Assembly (NCBI GenBank): GCA_035235625.1 | Contig: CP141149.1 | Span: forward strand, 34,899,753-34,963,752 | Direction: 5' to 3' | DNA length: 64,000 nt | Source: Saururus chinensis | Lineage: Eukaryota; Streptophyta; Magnoliopsida; Piperales; Saururaceae | In this document: positions 24,087-34,315 of the stretch, in pieces | Layout of the letters: the number at the start of each line of letters is the position of its first letter | Numbering within the stretch: the first letter of the stretch is position 1 | Notes under the pieces: model-generated | Databases searched by the model: none | Told to the model about the DNA's origin: nothing | Seen by the model: the letters and a program-made list of their open reading frames with translations, nothing else | Made by a program: the position numbers and the translations under genes

Positions 24087-25232
24087 TTACCTCCTAATAA
24101 AGGAGAATTTCCAGGTGGGTAGTGGATTATTCCATTCAATTTCTCACATGAATTAGTGTCAAAACGTAAAATTAATCTAATTTGCAAAATGAGTTAAAAT
24201 GTGTTAAACAATTAGTAGACCTATGCACCATCATTACACAACTTGTGAGTCGAAGGAAGTGTCTTAAGTAGGCACCAAATAATATGAAGAATTTTTTATG
24301 TTTCCTGTAAGAATGAATCCATCTTAAGAAATGCATGTAAGCCTTTGATAATTGAAATCGATAACACATACATTGGTGTAAGTTAATGTTGGTACCACTA
24401 ATATTAATATATGTTAACATGCACACCATCAATTTCATTCATGGATAAAAAACACCCATACATTCCTTACACAAGGTTCATTACCAGAGAAACAATTCCC
24501 ATACGTTCCTTACATGGAGAAATTTTTCAGTGTATGCTAGTTGTGTATTTCACCATTTACAAAACAAATCATCAATATTTATAACCATTTACTACCTTAA
24601 TGTCTCACAACTATGCTAATGAATCATGCGTTGAATGGTAAAATACACAACTAATAGGGTGTGCGATGCCCACTGAATGATTTCTCCCTTACATGAAGTT
24701 CATTGTCAGAGTGAACAATTTATGGTTTCTTGGGAGCCAATCACCCTTTATTTCATTTGCTCACACACTAAATCTATGGGCAATTGACTATGGTCACTCA
24801 GCGAAAATAAGGCTAAGTTGGGCCTGATCATGCTTGAGGAGCACCAAAGTTTGAGAAAGCCCATTGTCTATGTGGTCACTCTAATATTTGCTTAGGTTGA
24901 GCTTGTGGGAGAATAGCAACAATACGGACTAGTGTTATCGTTGGGTCAAATTCGGGTTGGGTTTTATCAAGCCCGATATCACTTAAAAAAACTATAACCC
25001 GAAATTGACTCGTTTACCCTGAATAGAATAAAAAACATATATTTTTATTTTTAAAAAAATATATTAAAATATATAAAATAAATTTTATATTTATAATTAT
25101 ATTCAGGTCGAGTTAGATAACCTACAACCCGAACCCAACTCGAATAATTATTCGAGTTAATTTTTAAAAACCAAACCTAACCCGTTCTCGTCGGGTCCGG
25201 TTTTACCGTTTATTGAAAGCGGCAAGAATAAC
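24087..25232. other. Intergenic AT-rich DNA with one MITE
   Basis: No gene is visible. Apart from the MITE at 24516-24687, the stretch 24900-25220 contains repeated GGGTT/AACCCG-type words (AATTCGGGTTGGGTTTTATC, TAACCCGAAATTGACTCG), a composition often found in plant dispersed repeats. ORF 24172-24438 (minus) has no recognisable domain. Confidence 0.6.
24516..24687. mobile_element. Small MITE, 172 bp, with CTTACAT target duplication
   Basis: Left terminus GGAGAAATTTTTCAGTG and right terminus CACTGAATGATTTCTCC are inverted repeats. The inner segments TAGTTGTGTATTTCACCATT and AATGGTAAAATACACAACTA are also complementary, so nearly the whole element folds. The flanks are CTTACAT directly before 24516 and directly after 24687; CCTTACAT is possible with a one-base shift. 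A 7-8-bp duplication would fit a hAT-type or Mutator-like source, but the terminal motif does not settle it. Confidence 0.75.
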
Positions 25233-25515
25233 GTGCGCGCTACCGCAGCAAGGTACCTGACCCAACAACACCCCTTCCTCGGTGAACAAGTTACTGTTCT
25301 TCCTGAGGAGTCAATTCACTTCCATCCGGCGATTCATAGTTGTCACTCTGAGCAAACTCATCGAGCTTCGGTCTTCCGCTCAACGTTTTTTTCCTATTTT
25401 TTTACTTCCCCGTTGTCATGCAACAAAGTTTGTAATCAAAGATGCAGGATATTGTTCAGGAAGGAAGAATTGTAGATGAGACAAGCAGAATAGCTGCGAA
25501 GAAGATCATTACCAG

Positions 25516-26898
25516 TTAACTTGGCTGATTTCCCTCCTTTCTATTGAGAATATTTACAGCTAGAGCAGCTCTCACCCTTTCCCCTTCCTCACAAATCTTC
25601 CCTGCAAATTCCGGGAACTTTTCTCCTCCCCTTGCATCCTCCGGCACTTGCGGTGGCAGTGGCAGTAGCTCCCCACATTTATGCGCGAAATTATGCAACA
25701 AGCAACCCGCCACCACCACGGTCGGGAGCATCTCCTCACATCCCTCTTTCCACTCCGTCGCCAGCAGCCTCCACCGGGCCTTGACGCTGCCAAATGCTGT
25801 TCCAATCAAGCTCATTCCTTGTTTATGAACGGAATTGAACACCCTGTGCGAGTCGTCTTCGACCTCGGAACCTCCACCGGGGAAGGGCACGATCAGCCAC
25901 CGCAGGAGGGGGCAGCAGGAATCCCCAATCATGTACTCCGGGCTTCGACTGCCGTCTGACAGCTCGAGTGAGGGGTTGCTGTTAAGCAATTCTCCGTGGC
26001 CCTCGATGCGAGAATACAATTTGGATTGGCAGAGGATGGAGCTTGGAGAGGCCGACCCGTGCCACCCTGCCGAAACATCGAGGAACCTCCCCTCGGAATC
26101 AACTAGCGCCTGGACGATGATTGAGCCGGTTTTGGTGGGGAAGCGGTGAAACCCCAGGGCGCCGCAGCAGTTGGTGAGAGAAATTCGTTTGAAGCCCTGG
26201 AGAATGCTTGCTCTCTGCTGGGGGTCAGAGGGGATGCCCAGTAAAAGTTGGGAAAGATGATCCAAGAGAGCCTTCACGACGCGGTAGAAGGCGCGGCAAG
26301 CGGAGGAGTCGTCGAAGCCGAAACGCCGGGCGACGGCCCTGTAAGACGCGGCGTGTGCGAGGCGGAAGAGGGCAGCGGCGACGACGGAGTCCGCGACTGG
26401 ACCCAGGGAGGGGGAGAGGGTTTGGACGAGGACGTCAAAAGAGGGTCTGGACAGGCCGAAGAATTGGAGCCAGAGGTCGGCCGTGGCCGGGCCCGAAAGA
26501 AAGCGTTGGAACCAGCAGAGGGATGAGGAGGAAGAGGAAACGCGTCGAAAAGGAGACGTGGAAGGGGGAAGAAGGGAGTGAAGGCTGGAGAGGGAGAAGG
26601 CAGCGGACTTGACGGAGGACTCGAGGGTGATGGCTTGGGAGGGGTGGAGGAGGAGGTCGTTCTGGGAGAGAAAACGGCAGGCGTCGATGGCAGCGGAGCC
26701 GATGAGCGAGACGAGGGCGCCCAGATCGTCGTCGGTGAGCCGCCTCCTATTCATCCTCGGCGCCCGCTTCTTCTTCTTCGTCGACATCTTCGTCTTCCTC
26801 TTCGCCTTGTTGTTTGCGGCAACGCCGGCGGACAGTAAGCTGGGACTATGCTTCTCCTCCACCGCCGCCACCTCCTCCTCCTCCCCCATCTCGGCCAT
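25516..26898 (-). CDS. PIF/Harbinger-derived ALP1-like protein (domesticated nuclease fold)
   Basis: Intronless, 460 codons, starting MAEMGEEEEV at 26898. The basic N terminus (residues 31-55, KKKKRAPRMNRRR) could be a nuclear signal. Residues 175-215 resemble the helix-turn-helix of PIF transposases (SYRAVARRFGFDDSSACRAF). Residues 230-410 are the DDE_Tnp_4 fold: LVDSEGRFLDVSAGW, YMIGDSCCPLLRWLIVP, FGSVKARWRLL, AGCLLHNF. Key acidic positions are lost: the family GA(I/V)DGTH Asp is Gly249, the Asp after GS is absent (GSASPSS), and the Glu before AFG is Gly366. Asp326 of GDS remains. This pattern fits plant ALP1-type proteins, which act in chromatin regulation, rather than an active transposase. 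Family membership is clear; the exact orthologue (perhaps the Arabidopsis AT3G19120 type) is inference. It shares a 342-bp promoter with NUB1. Confidence 0.85.
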   Translation of the reverse strand: MAEMGEEEEVAAVEEKHSPSLLSAGVAANNKAKRKTKMSTKKKKRAPRMNRRRLTDDDLGALVSLIGSAAIDACRFLSQNDLLLHPSQAITLESSVKSAAFSLSSLHSLLPPSTSPFRRVSSSSSSLCWFQRFLSGPATADLWLQFFGLSRPSFDVLVQTLSPSLGPVADSVVAAALFRLAHAASYRAVARRFGFDDSSACRAFYRVVKALLDHLSQLLLGIPSDPQQRASILQGFKRISLTNCCGALGFHRFPTKTGSIIVQALVDSEGRFLDVSAGWHGSASPSSILCQSKLYSRIEGHGELLNSNPSLELSDGSRSPEYMIGDSCCPLLRWLIVPFPGGGSEVEDDSHRVFNSVHKQGMSLIGTAFGSVKARWRLLATEWKEGCEEMLPTVVVAGCLLHNFAHKCGELLPLPPQVPEDARGGEKFPEFAGKICEEGERVRAALAVNILNRKEGNQPS

Positions 26899-27240
26899 AC
26901 AGATGGCCGTCTCCTCTCCTGAGAGCCGCAGAGACTAGACTACTGACTCCAACTCCGACAGTGTTAACGATAAACGACGGACATTCAAGTCCTGCGTTTT
27001 GGGCCGGACCATGGCCCGGTAAAAGGCCCATGTATCGTGAAGCCAGCAGAACTACCGTTGATCTTCAAATGGGCCCAATTGTGTAGTGGGGGCCCAGAAC
27101 AGTGGACGTCAGTGACGGTCTGTCGTTTCGGGCCCGCAGCCCTCTCAAATGCCTTGGAGGCGAAGCAAATGCGAAGCGCAGTGAGCAGGCAGTGGAAGTC
27201 AAAGCAAGGCCGGGGAGTGGGAGCAAAGACCAGGAGGGAG
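26899..27240. promoter_or_regulatory. Head-to-head promoter between ALP1-like and NUB1
   Basis: Only 342 bp separate the two start codons. The stretch contains four clear site II-type motifs TGGGCC/GGCCCA (27000-27005, 27025-27030, 27070-27077 on both strands, 27091-27096) and a GGGCCCG near 27130. Such motifs are bound by TCP factors and are common in promoters of housekeeping genes and in divergent plant promoters. I see no convincing TATA box in either direction. Confidence 0.65.
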
Positions 27241-30200
27241 ATGGAGGCACAAGTAGCGTCTTCGTCGTCGTCGCCGGGAGACGTAAAGCTGAAGATAGCG
27301 GGGGCGTGGGCGGGGGTGCTGGACGTGGACTTGCAGGCATGGACGCTTCCCATGCTGCGACAGGAGATCGCTCAGCGATCCAATTGCGCTCCCCAGCGCA
27401 TCAATCTGATCTTTGCTGGGAAAATTCTGCGCGATTGCGACGGCCAGCACCAAACCCTCTCCCAGCTAGGGCTTAAGCCCAACGCTAAGATTTTGGCTAG
27501 TCGCGTCTCTGCTGATGAAGGCAAAATTATCCATGACGAGGCCGAGCGCGCCAATCGCCTCTCTAGACTCAGGCAACTCCCTTTCGCTTTTACTGCTCCT
27601 TCTAAGTTCTAGTTACTCTTTTTATTTCTCTCTCGCTCGCTCGCTCTCATTGGTGTTCGTTCAAGCTTTATTTGGAACAGTCCATGATTCCAAGTGACGT
27701 CTTCAGTGCGACTGTCCAAAGATGCTATTCTACTCCGTCCAATATAAAATTTATGAAGGCCAGCGAAATGCTCTTTTTATGACTAAACATGTTTTTTTCT
27801 GACAATTATGATAGCTTTTTAAATTGTTCTCACTACTATAACTTTAACAAAAAGAAAATATAAGGCTGTTTTTTTCCAACAATTTTTAAATGGATGTGAG
27901 CTTTTGTTTGGATGCTGCCCATGTTATTGAACCTTGTATCGACAAGTTACACGAAATGACTCAGTTACCAATTTGGGCATTGGTTGGAAAGGATAAAAGA
28001 AATCTAGTGGTGTCTTTAAACAACAGGGATTATCTAAGTCAGCTATGGGTGTTTGTTGAGGAATTTACTTGTTTGCATTCTACTACTGTTTACATTTATT
28101 TTACGTATTTATTCAATTTGACATCATACAGAGTTTTTGTTCTCTATCCTATTCTTTACATCACTCAATCTAAAAGCAGGACGATCACTTTCATGCCATT
28201 GCTCAATTTTTTTCCCTTTCATTTAAAGGATTCTCATCAGGCTTTTTGAATATACAGAGCTGCCGCTCTTGCATTGTCAAAGAGGCATGTTGATGGTTCA
28301 TTGCCTGTGGAAGACTTTAATCTTGAGCTTGAAGATCAGAGCGGGCAGAAAATACAGCTGGGATCTGAGACAGATCAACAGTATGCTTTCAACCATCTCA
28401 TTTGTCGTTTTACTTTAGATCTGTGTCCATAGTGAAAAATTAGCAGATGATCAAACCTTTCAATTTGTCTTTAGGGGTGTGATGATGGGTCTGATGCTCC
28501 ATGTAAATGCTAAACAGCTTATCAAGAAAGAAAAATATAAAGATGCATTGGAGGTGCTTGTCATGGGCGAGGTTGGTTGATGGTACTTATATTTCCGTAT
28601 TCTTCTATATGGTCTGTATAATCTTTGAGATCAACAACTTTGGCCGTTTGGTTATTTGGATTTAAGATGGGCAAAAAGTTGTTGATAAAGCAAAAGTCTT
28701 GTAAATCAAACATTTTATTATTGAGCAGAGATGGGTTTGTTTTCTGATGATGAATTTGCGCAGTCAATATTACAATCAATGATTAATTAGCAGATCGTTT
28801 CCACCTTGCAGGAAGCTTTCTCTTTGTGTGATCCCAAAGTTATCGAGGTAAATTATTTAAACCGACCTTTTCAGAAAAGCTAGCATCTGCTGTACTTGAC
28901 TATAAGGGGAGCCACTGTTTTTTTTTTGGGAACCTGGCTATATTATTGTTGGAACTTGATCATTCTTTGGCACATTAGCATAAATTAAAGGACCAGTGTG
29001 CGGGTGGGGGGGGGCGTGGGGAGGGTGAGGAAAATGGGTGTTCAAATTGGCAGCTTTCTAGTATATTACTTTTGGTTAGCTGACTCATACCTACATATTT
29101 GTTACCTATCTATCATCCAGATGGTGGACAATGTAGCAATACTTCAACTGGATATAGTATGGTGCTACTTTATGTTGCGTGATATTTCATGTCTCTCCAT
29201 GGCTGGTGTTCGCCTAAGGAAAGCCAGAAAAGGACTTGAACGTGCTCATGGGCAGGATGCAACAAGGGTTAGACTTCTTCAAGCAGGCCGGCATGTAGAG
29301 CTCGCGATGTAATGGTTATTTGCTTTATTTTTCCGATGCTCTTTATGTATCATAGTGTTATTTCCAGTGCCGTTTTCTGAAGATGTTTGTTTCTTATTCT
29401 TTCTGCAACTAGATACTTGAGGTTAGAACTCTTGGAAGGGGTTGTGGCTTATCACAGTGGGCTCTTTGAACAATCCCAAAAAACATTAAGTTCTGCGCAG
29501 GCTAAATATCTTCAGGTTTTCATCTGTGTGATAAAAATATTTAGAAAACATGAAATTGTGATCATTTGCCATTGATAGTTGGTTATTCAATTGGTGAATT
29601 AAGCTATTTCGTCGCCGTGACAGATTGTTTTGCGGATATTGTTTGGTACTTTTCATTTTTTTTGTTGGTTTTTGTCATGACTTTGACCCCAGCTTCAAGT
29701 ATCAGATGAAGCATTGTCCCTACTATTGAGCATGGGATACAAAGAAAAAGCTGCAAAAAGAGCATTGAGGATGACTGATCAAGATGTTGAGAGTGCTGTT
29801 GAATTGCTCATTGAGGAAAAGGAGAGAAGATCTCGAAGAATTGAGGAGGATTTAAAGCGGAGAAAAGAGATCGTGTAAGTTGCATATATGAAAACAACCA
29901 CGGTAGCAGTTTCCCCTCCCTTCTATTGTTAGATCATTTGTGACATCTTGCAGGGAACAGAAGAGCTATGGGATGACTCCCCTAAAAAAGGCTGTGAATC
30001 TTCTAATATTGGATGAGCTAGTGACACTTGGGTAAGTCAATTCAATAATTATGGCTAACATAGTTGCCAAAAGTACCAGGCAACTTGTCAATACCTGATC
30101 AGTTTTCAAATTCCTGACTGCCTAAATTGGTTTAGCCTAGGCAATCTTCTATCTTATTTTCTTTTTCTGGAAATATTGTAGCCTAGTTTTAAAATTTGTT

Positions 30201-32378
30201 GGAAATTTTTGGTTTCAGACTGCACAAAGTTTATTTCTTGACATGCTAATTAAAAGCTCTAAAAGGAAAATACATTGAAATAGTCAATAAATTATACTCC
30301 CTCTATTTTAGTGTCTTATTTAAAAAAACATTTGCCTCATATTAATTGTCTCATTTTATATTATTCTTCCCATACTAGTTAGTGGATGGAGTAAATATAG
30401 TAAGTGGATACTTAATTTTAGGTTTCCTTAAATATCACATTTTTCTCAAATGAGGACAATTAAAATGGGACAGAGGGAGTGTTATTTAATTTCTTTCTCA
30501 GTCAAGTCGGGTTTGCTGGCCAAGCCATAATTGTGCTGGTTAAGTGTTGGACCTCTTACGGTTGTGGCTGAGATCCAAGGGTTGAATCACAATGGCATAT
30601 GGCATGGGTGAGTCTTACCTATCAAAGCAAAAGCCGGGTTTTCTGAACTATTGCTTGGTAAATATTCAAATTTTCTATTGAAAGAACTTGATACAAATCA
30701 TACTTCAGTAAAAGTGTTATAAGAAAAGACCTCTTGGCTCCTTATTGTTTCAGGTTTGGTAAATGACATTATTTGATATTTATGACAAAACTATGTAGAG
30801 GACTGGACCTATTAACTTCTCACTGGGTTATTTATGGCATCTTAATATATATGGCCTTCACTCAAATGAAGCAATTAACTAATGGAGCTGAATCATCAAT
30901 GGCTTTTGACTTACAATGCACTAGTTTGCTATTCTTTTGAAACCTTTGTTGTAGTCTTGGATTACGCAAAACAGTCATCGATTTGTAATCATTATATGTT
31001 TTGAGCTCTGCTATGTTTCTTATATTGAAAATATAATTGAAACAAGTCTTGGAAAGTAGGACATGTAATTTTTTTTCAGGTTATTTATGAAATGTTTTCT
31101 TTGTGTATCCAGCTTTGAGAAACCTCTGGCTGCAGAAGCTCTTCGAAGAAATGAAAATGACATTCAGAAGGCCTTGGATGTCTTGACTAACCCAGACACT
31201 AATTCTGCTCTGCAGGTCTGTCTCTCTAATTTTTGTGTGATCGGTGTGATGGATAGACATTTTCACGCTTGGTTGATGATCTTCTAATTATTGTATATTT
31301 AACAGCTTTTTCTTCATTCGAAGTCACGAAAGAAGCCAAAGATTTCATTAGATGTTGCGATTGAAGAGCTTGTGTCAATGGGATTTGAGCAGTCACAAGG
31401 TTTGAAATCTATGGAACATTTTTTTAATTAAGAAATCGGTGAAACTTGATTATTTTTTACGTTTTAAATGCTTATTAGATAAGGCTACTGATCAAATGAA
31501 GGTGGAATTTTTCGATTGTCTTCATGCATTTTAAGTGTTAGTCAATTTATCTCCTTTAGGGTTGTTTTAATTTTATGAATTTTCCTTATTGTGTTGGCTT
31601 TAAGTAGATAAGCATTCCATATGGATGGAGTAGGATAGAATTAGTTGGGTAATCTGAGATTACCCCATAAGGTGGGATCTCACTTGTTGTATGTGAAAGC
31701 AGTTCCAACTCTTTTGATGATCACTCATAGATGGTACATGTTGCAAGTTGAACGGTTTTAAGTGATTCTCCATTTCAAAATTTAGCTGAGGAGCTTAGTA
31801 TGACATCCTTCGCTTGGTGTCAAAGGAGAATATCAATGCAGCTCGTAGTTAGCATGCATGCCAGCTGACTGGGATTTACCCGAATAATGTTCTGCTTCAT
31901 ACAGAATAGGCAGGCCCAAATGAAGTGATCGTTCGAGCTCATGCAGATAGAAAAGAGTCAAAGTTTGTTTGATGTATTGCCCATGATGTTGATAATATTT
32001 TGTTTGACTTAGGTTATTTCTCTGCATAAAAGATCAGCATAATTTTTCTGTGCAGTGGTCAGAGCTGTGCGTGCTTCAAAGACAAAGGAGCAAGCACTGA
32101 ATTTCCTTCTGTCTGATCAGATCCCAAACCCGGAGGCCACAAACTCTGCTAGCGTTCAAAATGATGGAGAGGACTCCGTTGAGTCTTTTGCAGTGGCAGA
32201 GGTGGAAGAAGAGGGTCCTTCATGCGTAAAAAATGAAGAAAAAGAACGAGATGTAGAGATGGAAGACCAAATCGCACAGGAGCTTTCCGGAGATCCCTTG
32301 TCAGATTATGATATTGACATCGTTAAAGAAGGAGAAGCAATTAGAGAGTACTTGGCATTGTTGGCTTCTACCTCTTAA
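27241..32378 (+). CDS. NUB1: NEDD8 ultimate buster 1 homologue (UBL plus three UBA domains)
   Basis: Eleven coding exons, 552 residues: 27241-27572, 28258-28380, 28475-28571, 28812-28847, 29121-29308, 29413-29515, 29693-29874, 29954-30031, 31113-31215, 31306-31399, 32056-32378. All phases join. A ubiquitin-like domain (about residues 12-80, LKIAGAWAGVLDVDLQAWTL) is followed by a helical region (VMMGLMLHVNAKQLIKKEKY, VWCYFMLRDI). Three UBA domains follow: about 298-338 (LLLSMGYKEKAAKRALR), 373-410 (LVTLGFEKPLAAEALRRN) and 430-470 (ELVSMGFEQSQ). The tail is acidic. Known NUB1 proteins bind NEDD8/RUB and ubiquitin-like modifiers and pass them to the proteasome. Intron 1 appears to use a GC donor (AG|GCAACT); an in-phase GT donor at 27606 would add 11 residues. 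Intron 3 has a weak GTTGGT donor. The frame is open upstream to ATGs at 27169 and 27037; MEAQVASS was chosen because the UBL follows at the usual distance. Confidence 0.93.
30296..30480. mobile_element. Stowaway-like MITE in NUB1 intron 8
   Basis: The termini are CTCCCTCTATTTTAGTGTC on the left and GGGACAGAGGGAG on the right, inverted. The body is AT-rich, about 185 bp, preceded by TA. The CTCCCTC start is typical of Tc1/mariner-type Stowaway elements; a right-hand TA is not exact. It lies well inside the intron and does not touch splice sites. A half-copy of similar sequence (ACTCCCTCCATCTTG) occurs at 62455. Confidence 0.7.
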
Positions 32379-34315
32379 GCTTACAATGTGTGAAAGAATC
32401 GGCATTTATCGGTGGCCGTCTCAAATTGGCCGTGTGATACTCGTGGCCTTTATAGGCACTGACACGAGCTTGTAAATAGGTGATCAATTGACTAAAACCA
32501 ACTCATGCAAATAAGAAAAAATCATATCCTTTACCATCGAATTTCCGTTTAGGACCATTTGCTGCATTGACTGTGGAACGAGATTCAGCCACTGTAGGAT
32601 CAGTGACGCCAAAATGATAGCAACTGTAGTAAAGTTTCCAAGCTGTGACCAATTGGATGCCTCTTTCGGATATATATCTTAAATGAACTGACTAATCCCA
32701 CTATAGCCGCAATTGTGATGAACCTCTGAAATTACAGCAATGTTAGTGAGCGCCTGTTAGGCGAAATCCATCTCAAGACTCAGGTGGTGAATGATTTTTT
32801 TAGTGGAACCATATATCTTATTCTTGGGAAGAAGAAGATTTTCTATGCTCATTAAGTGAAGCATTTTCCATGCTCATTGCGAGCCCAAGGAATGTGTAGG
32901 AGTTTTTGATATTTGAAATCAAGAGTTTAAATACTAGCGCACATTAATATCATTAGCCCTGATACAAATGTGTACCAGCCCCATATTCCTTAATGCTAGG
33001 CTCACTGTCAACAGGGATTATAAAAAATGTTTGCCGTGGAAAGCAAAGGTGATTTCACCAAAAGTATCCGGTAGGTTTATCAATGGGTTGGCCCACGGTT
33101 GACTCAGTGCTCGGTTGATCGTAAGCTATTCTTTGGATAATCCGCGTAGCATTTACTCAATCCCAACTTCATGACGAAGGATTAGGGCTTCCATTTGAAC
33201 ATTGGGAAGCACATGGGGCCATTCATCGTGGTACACCACACACGGACCAAATTCCTGACCAAGAACAGTGCAGCATCACTCTGAAGAGTGAATCTCCCTA
33301 CCCAATCGTTGCAAAAGAAAAATGAGAAAAGTGAATCTCCCTAATCCCTATCCAATCAAATGATGGAGTAGAGTTTGCTGTAGAAAAAAAAAAGGAATAT
33401 CAGCTTCCTTTGCAAAAAGGGTGAATAGAATACACTTAAATATACCAGCAGTTTTTTGCAAATTTTGATTGTGATGAATTTTTTTCTCCCAAAAAGAGCA
33501 ATGTTTACCAAGATGCCCCTCAGTAATTCAGGGTGAACTGCCATTGTTGGCACTGGGGTCCTCAACAGACTCAACGACCCCTGTGGCCCGGTATTTTGTA
33601 GGGCGGTGAAATTTGTAGTGTTGTTATTCTCCCATATATCTTCTCTTCTCGAGTTGCGAGAACAGATTTGCTTCTCTTTCTCCATTTTACGCACATAGCA
33701 CCTCCAAAATGCTGAATCTCATTACCTAGATAACAACACTATGCGTGCGGATCACTCTCAGGACACTCACAACAATATGCGAGCCCCACTCGTGGGCTCC
33801 ATGCAGGGTCCCACATATTGCTGCGACGTACGTATCCCCTATTCAACGCTACGTAGCATTTCTCTTCGTTGAATATGACTTTCAATTACAGGTCTGATAT
33901 CTTGATACCGGCGTCGTAGAACAGATTACCACATCTCTTGCTTGTTACAAACATTCCACCTCAGACGACGTTGAGTTTCATACGTGATACAGTTCATCAT
34001 TCAGATACCATTGATATGTGGGGGGTCAGTTTAGAGTTGTGATGGTATGATGTATCCCAACATATGTCAAACTCAACGCCCAAATAGCATTTTTTTTATA
34101 ACGATTGTCAAGCATTGGCTAATTTAATGTGTTCCGAGCATTTGCCGCAGTTAATATCTAAAATTCTGAGACTGCAGTTTTTTATGGGTTAGGACTTGAC
34201 AAATTAATTTGTTCTTATACGCAATTTCTTTGACATTTCCTATGCACATGTTCATTTCCGGCAGAAGAAACTCTCAACCTACAAGACACTGCCGTTTTTT
34301 ACAACCTGAGAAAAT
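32379..34315. other. Convergent intergenic region, NUB1 to OS9
   Basis: This holds the 3' flanks of both genes. I see no supported gene; ORF 33356-33694 (minus) is lysine-rich without domains. One MITE-like inverted repeat (33967-34079) is present. Confidence 0.6.
33967..34079. mobile_element. Short inverted-repeat element (MITE-like)
   Basis: The left arm ACGTTGAGTTTCATACGTGA and right arm CATATGTCAAACTCAACGCC are imperfect inverted repeats bounding about 113 bp, with inner GATACAG / TGTATC complementarity. No target duplication is clear. Confidence 0.45.

Noticed and set aside
25233-25475. 80-codon plus-strand ORF and a following short frame starting MQDIVQEGRIVDE
   Set aside because: No recognisable domain, no supporting exon structure; most likely 3' flank of the ALP1-like gene.
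26208-26938. Plus-strand ORFs of 86-134 codons opposite the ALP1-like gene
   Set aside because: Shadows of a GC-rich coding strand; arginine/glycine-rich without domains.
27890-28249. 119-codon plus-strand ORF
   Set aside because: Lies in NUB1 intron 1 and is AT-rich with no domain; the conserved exon starts at 28258.
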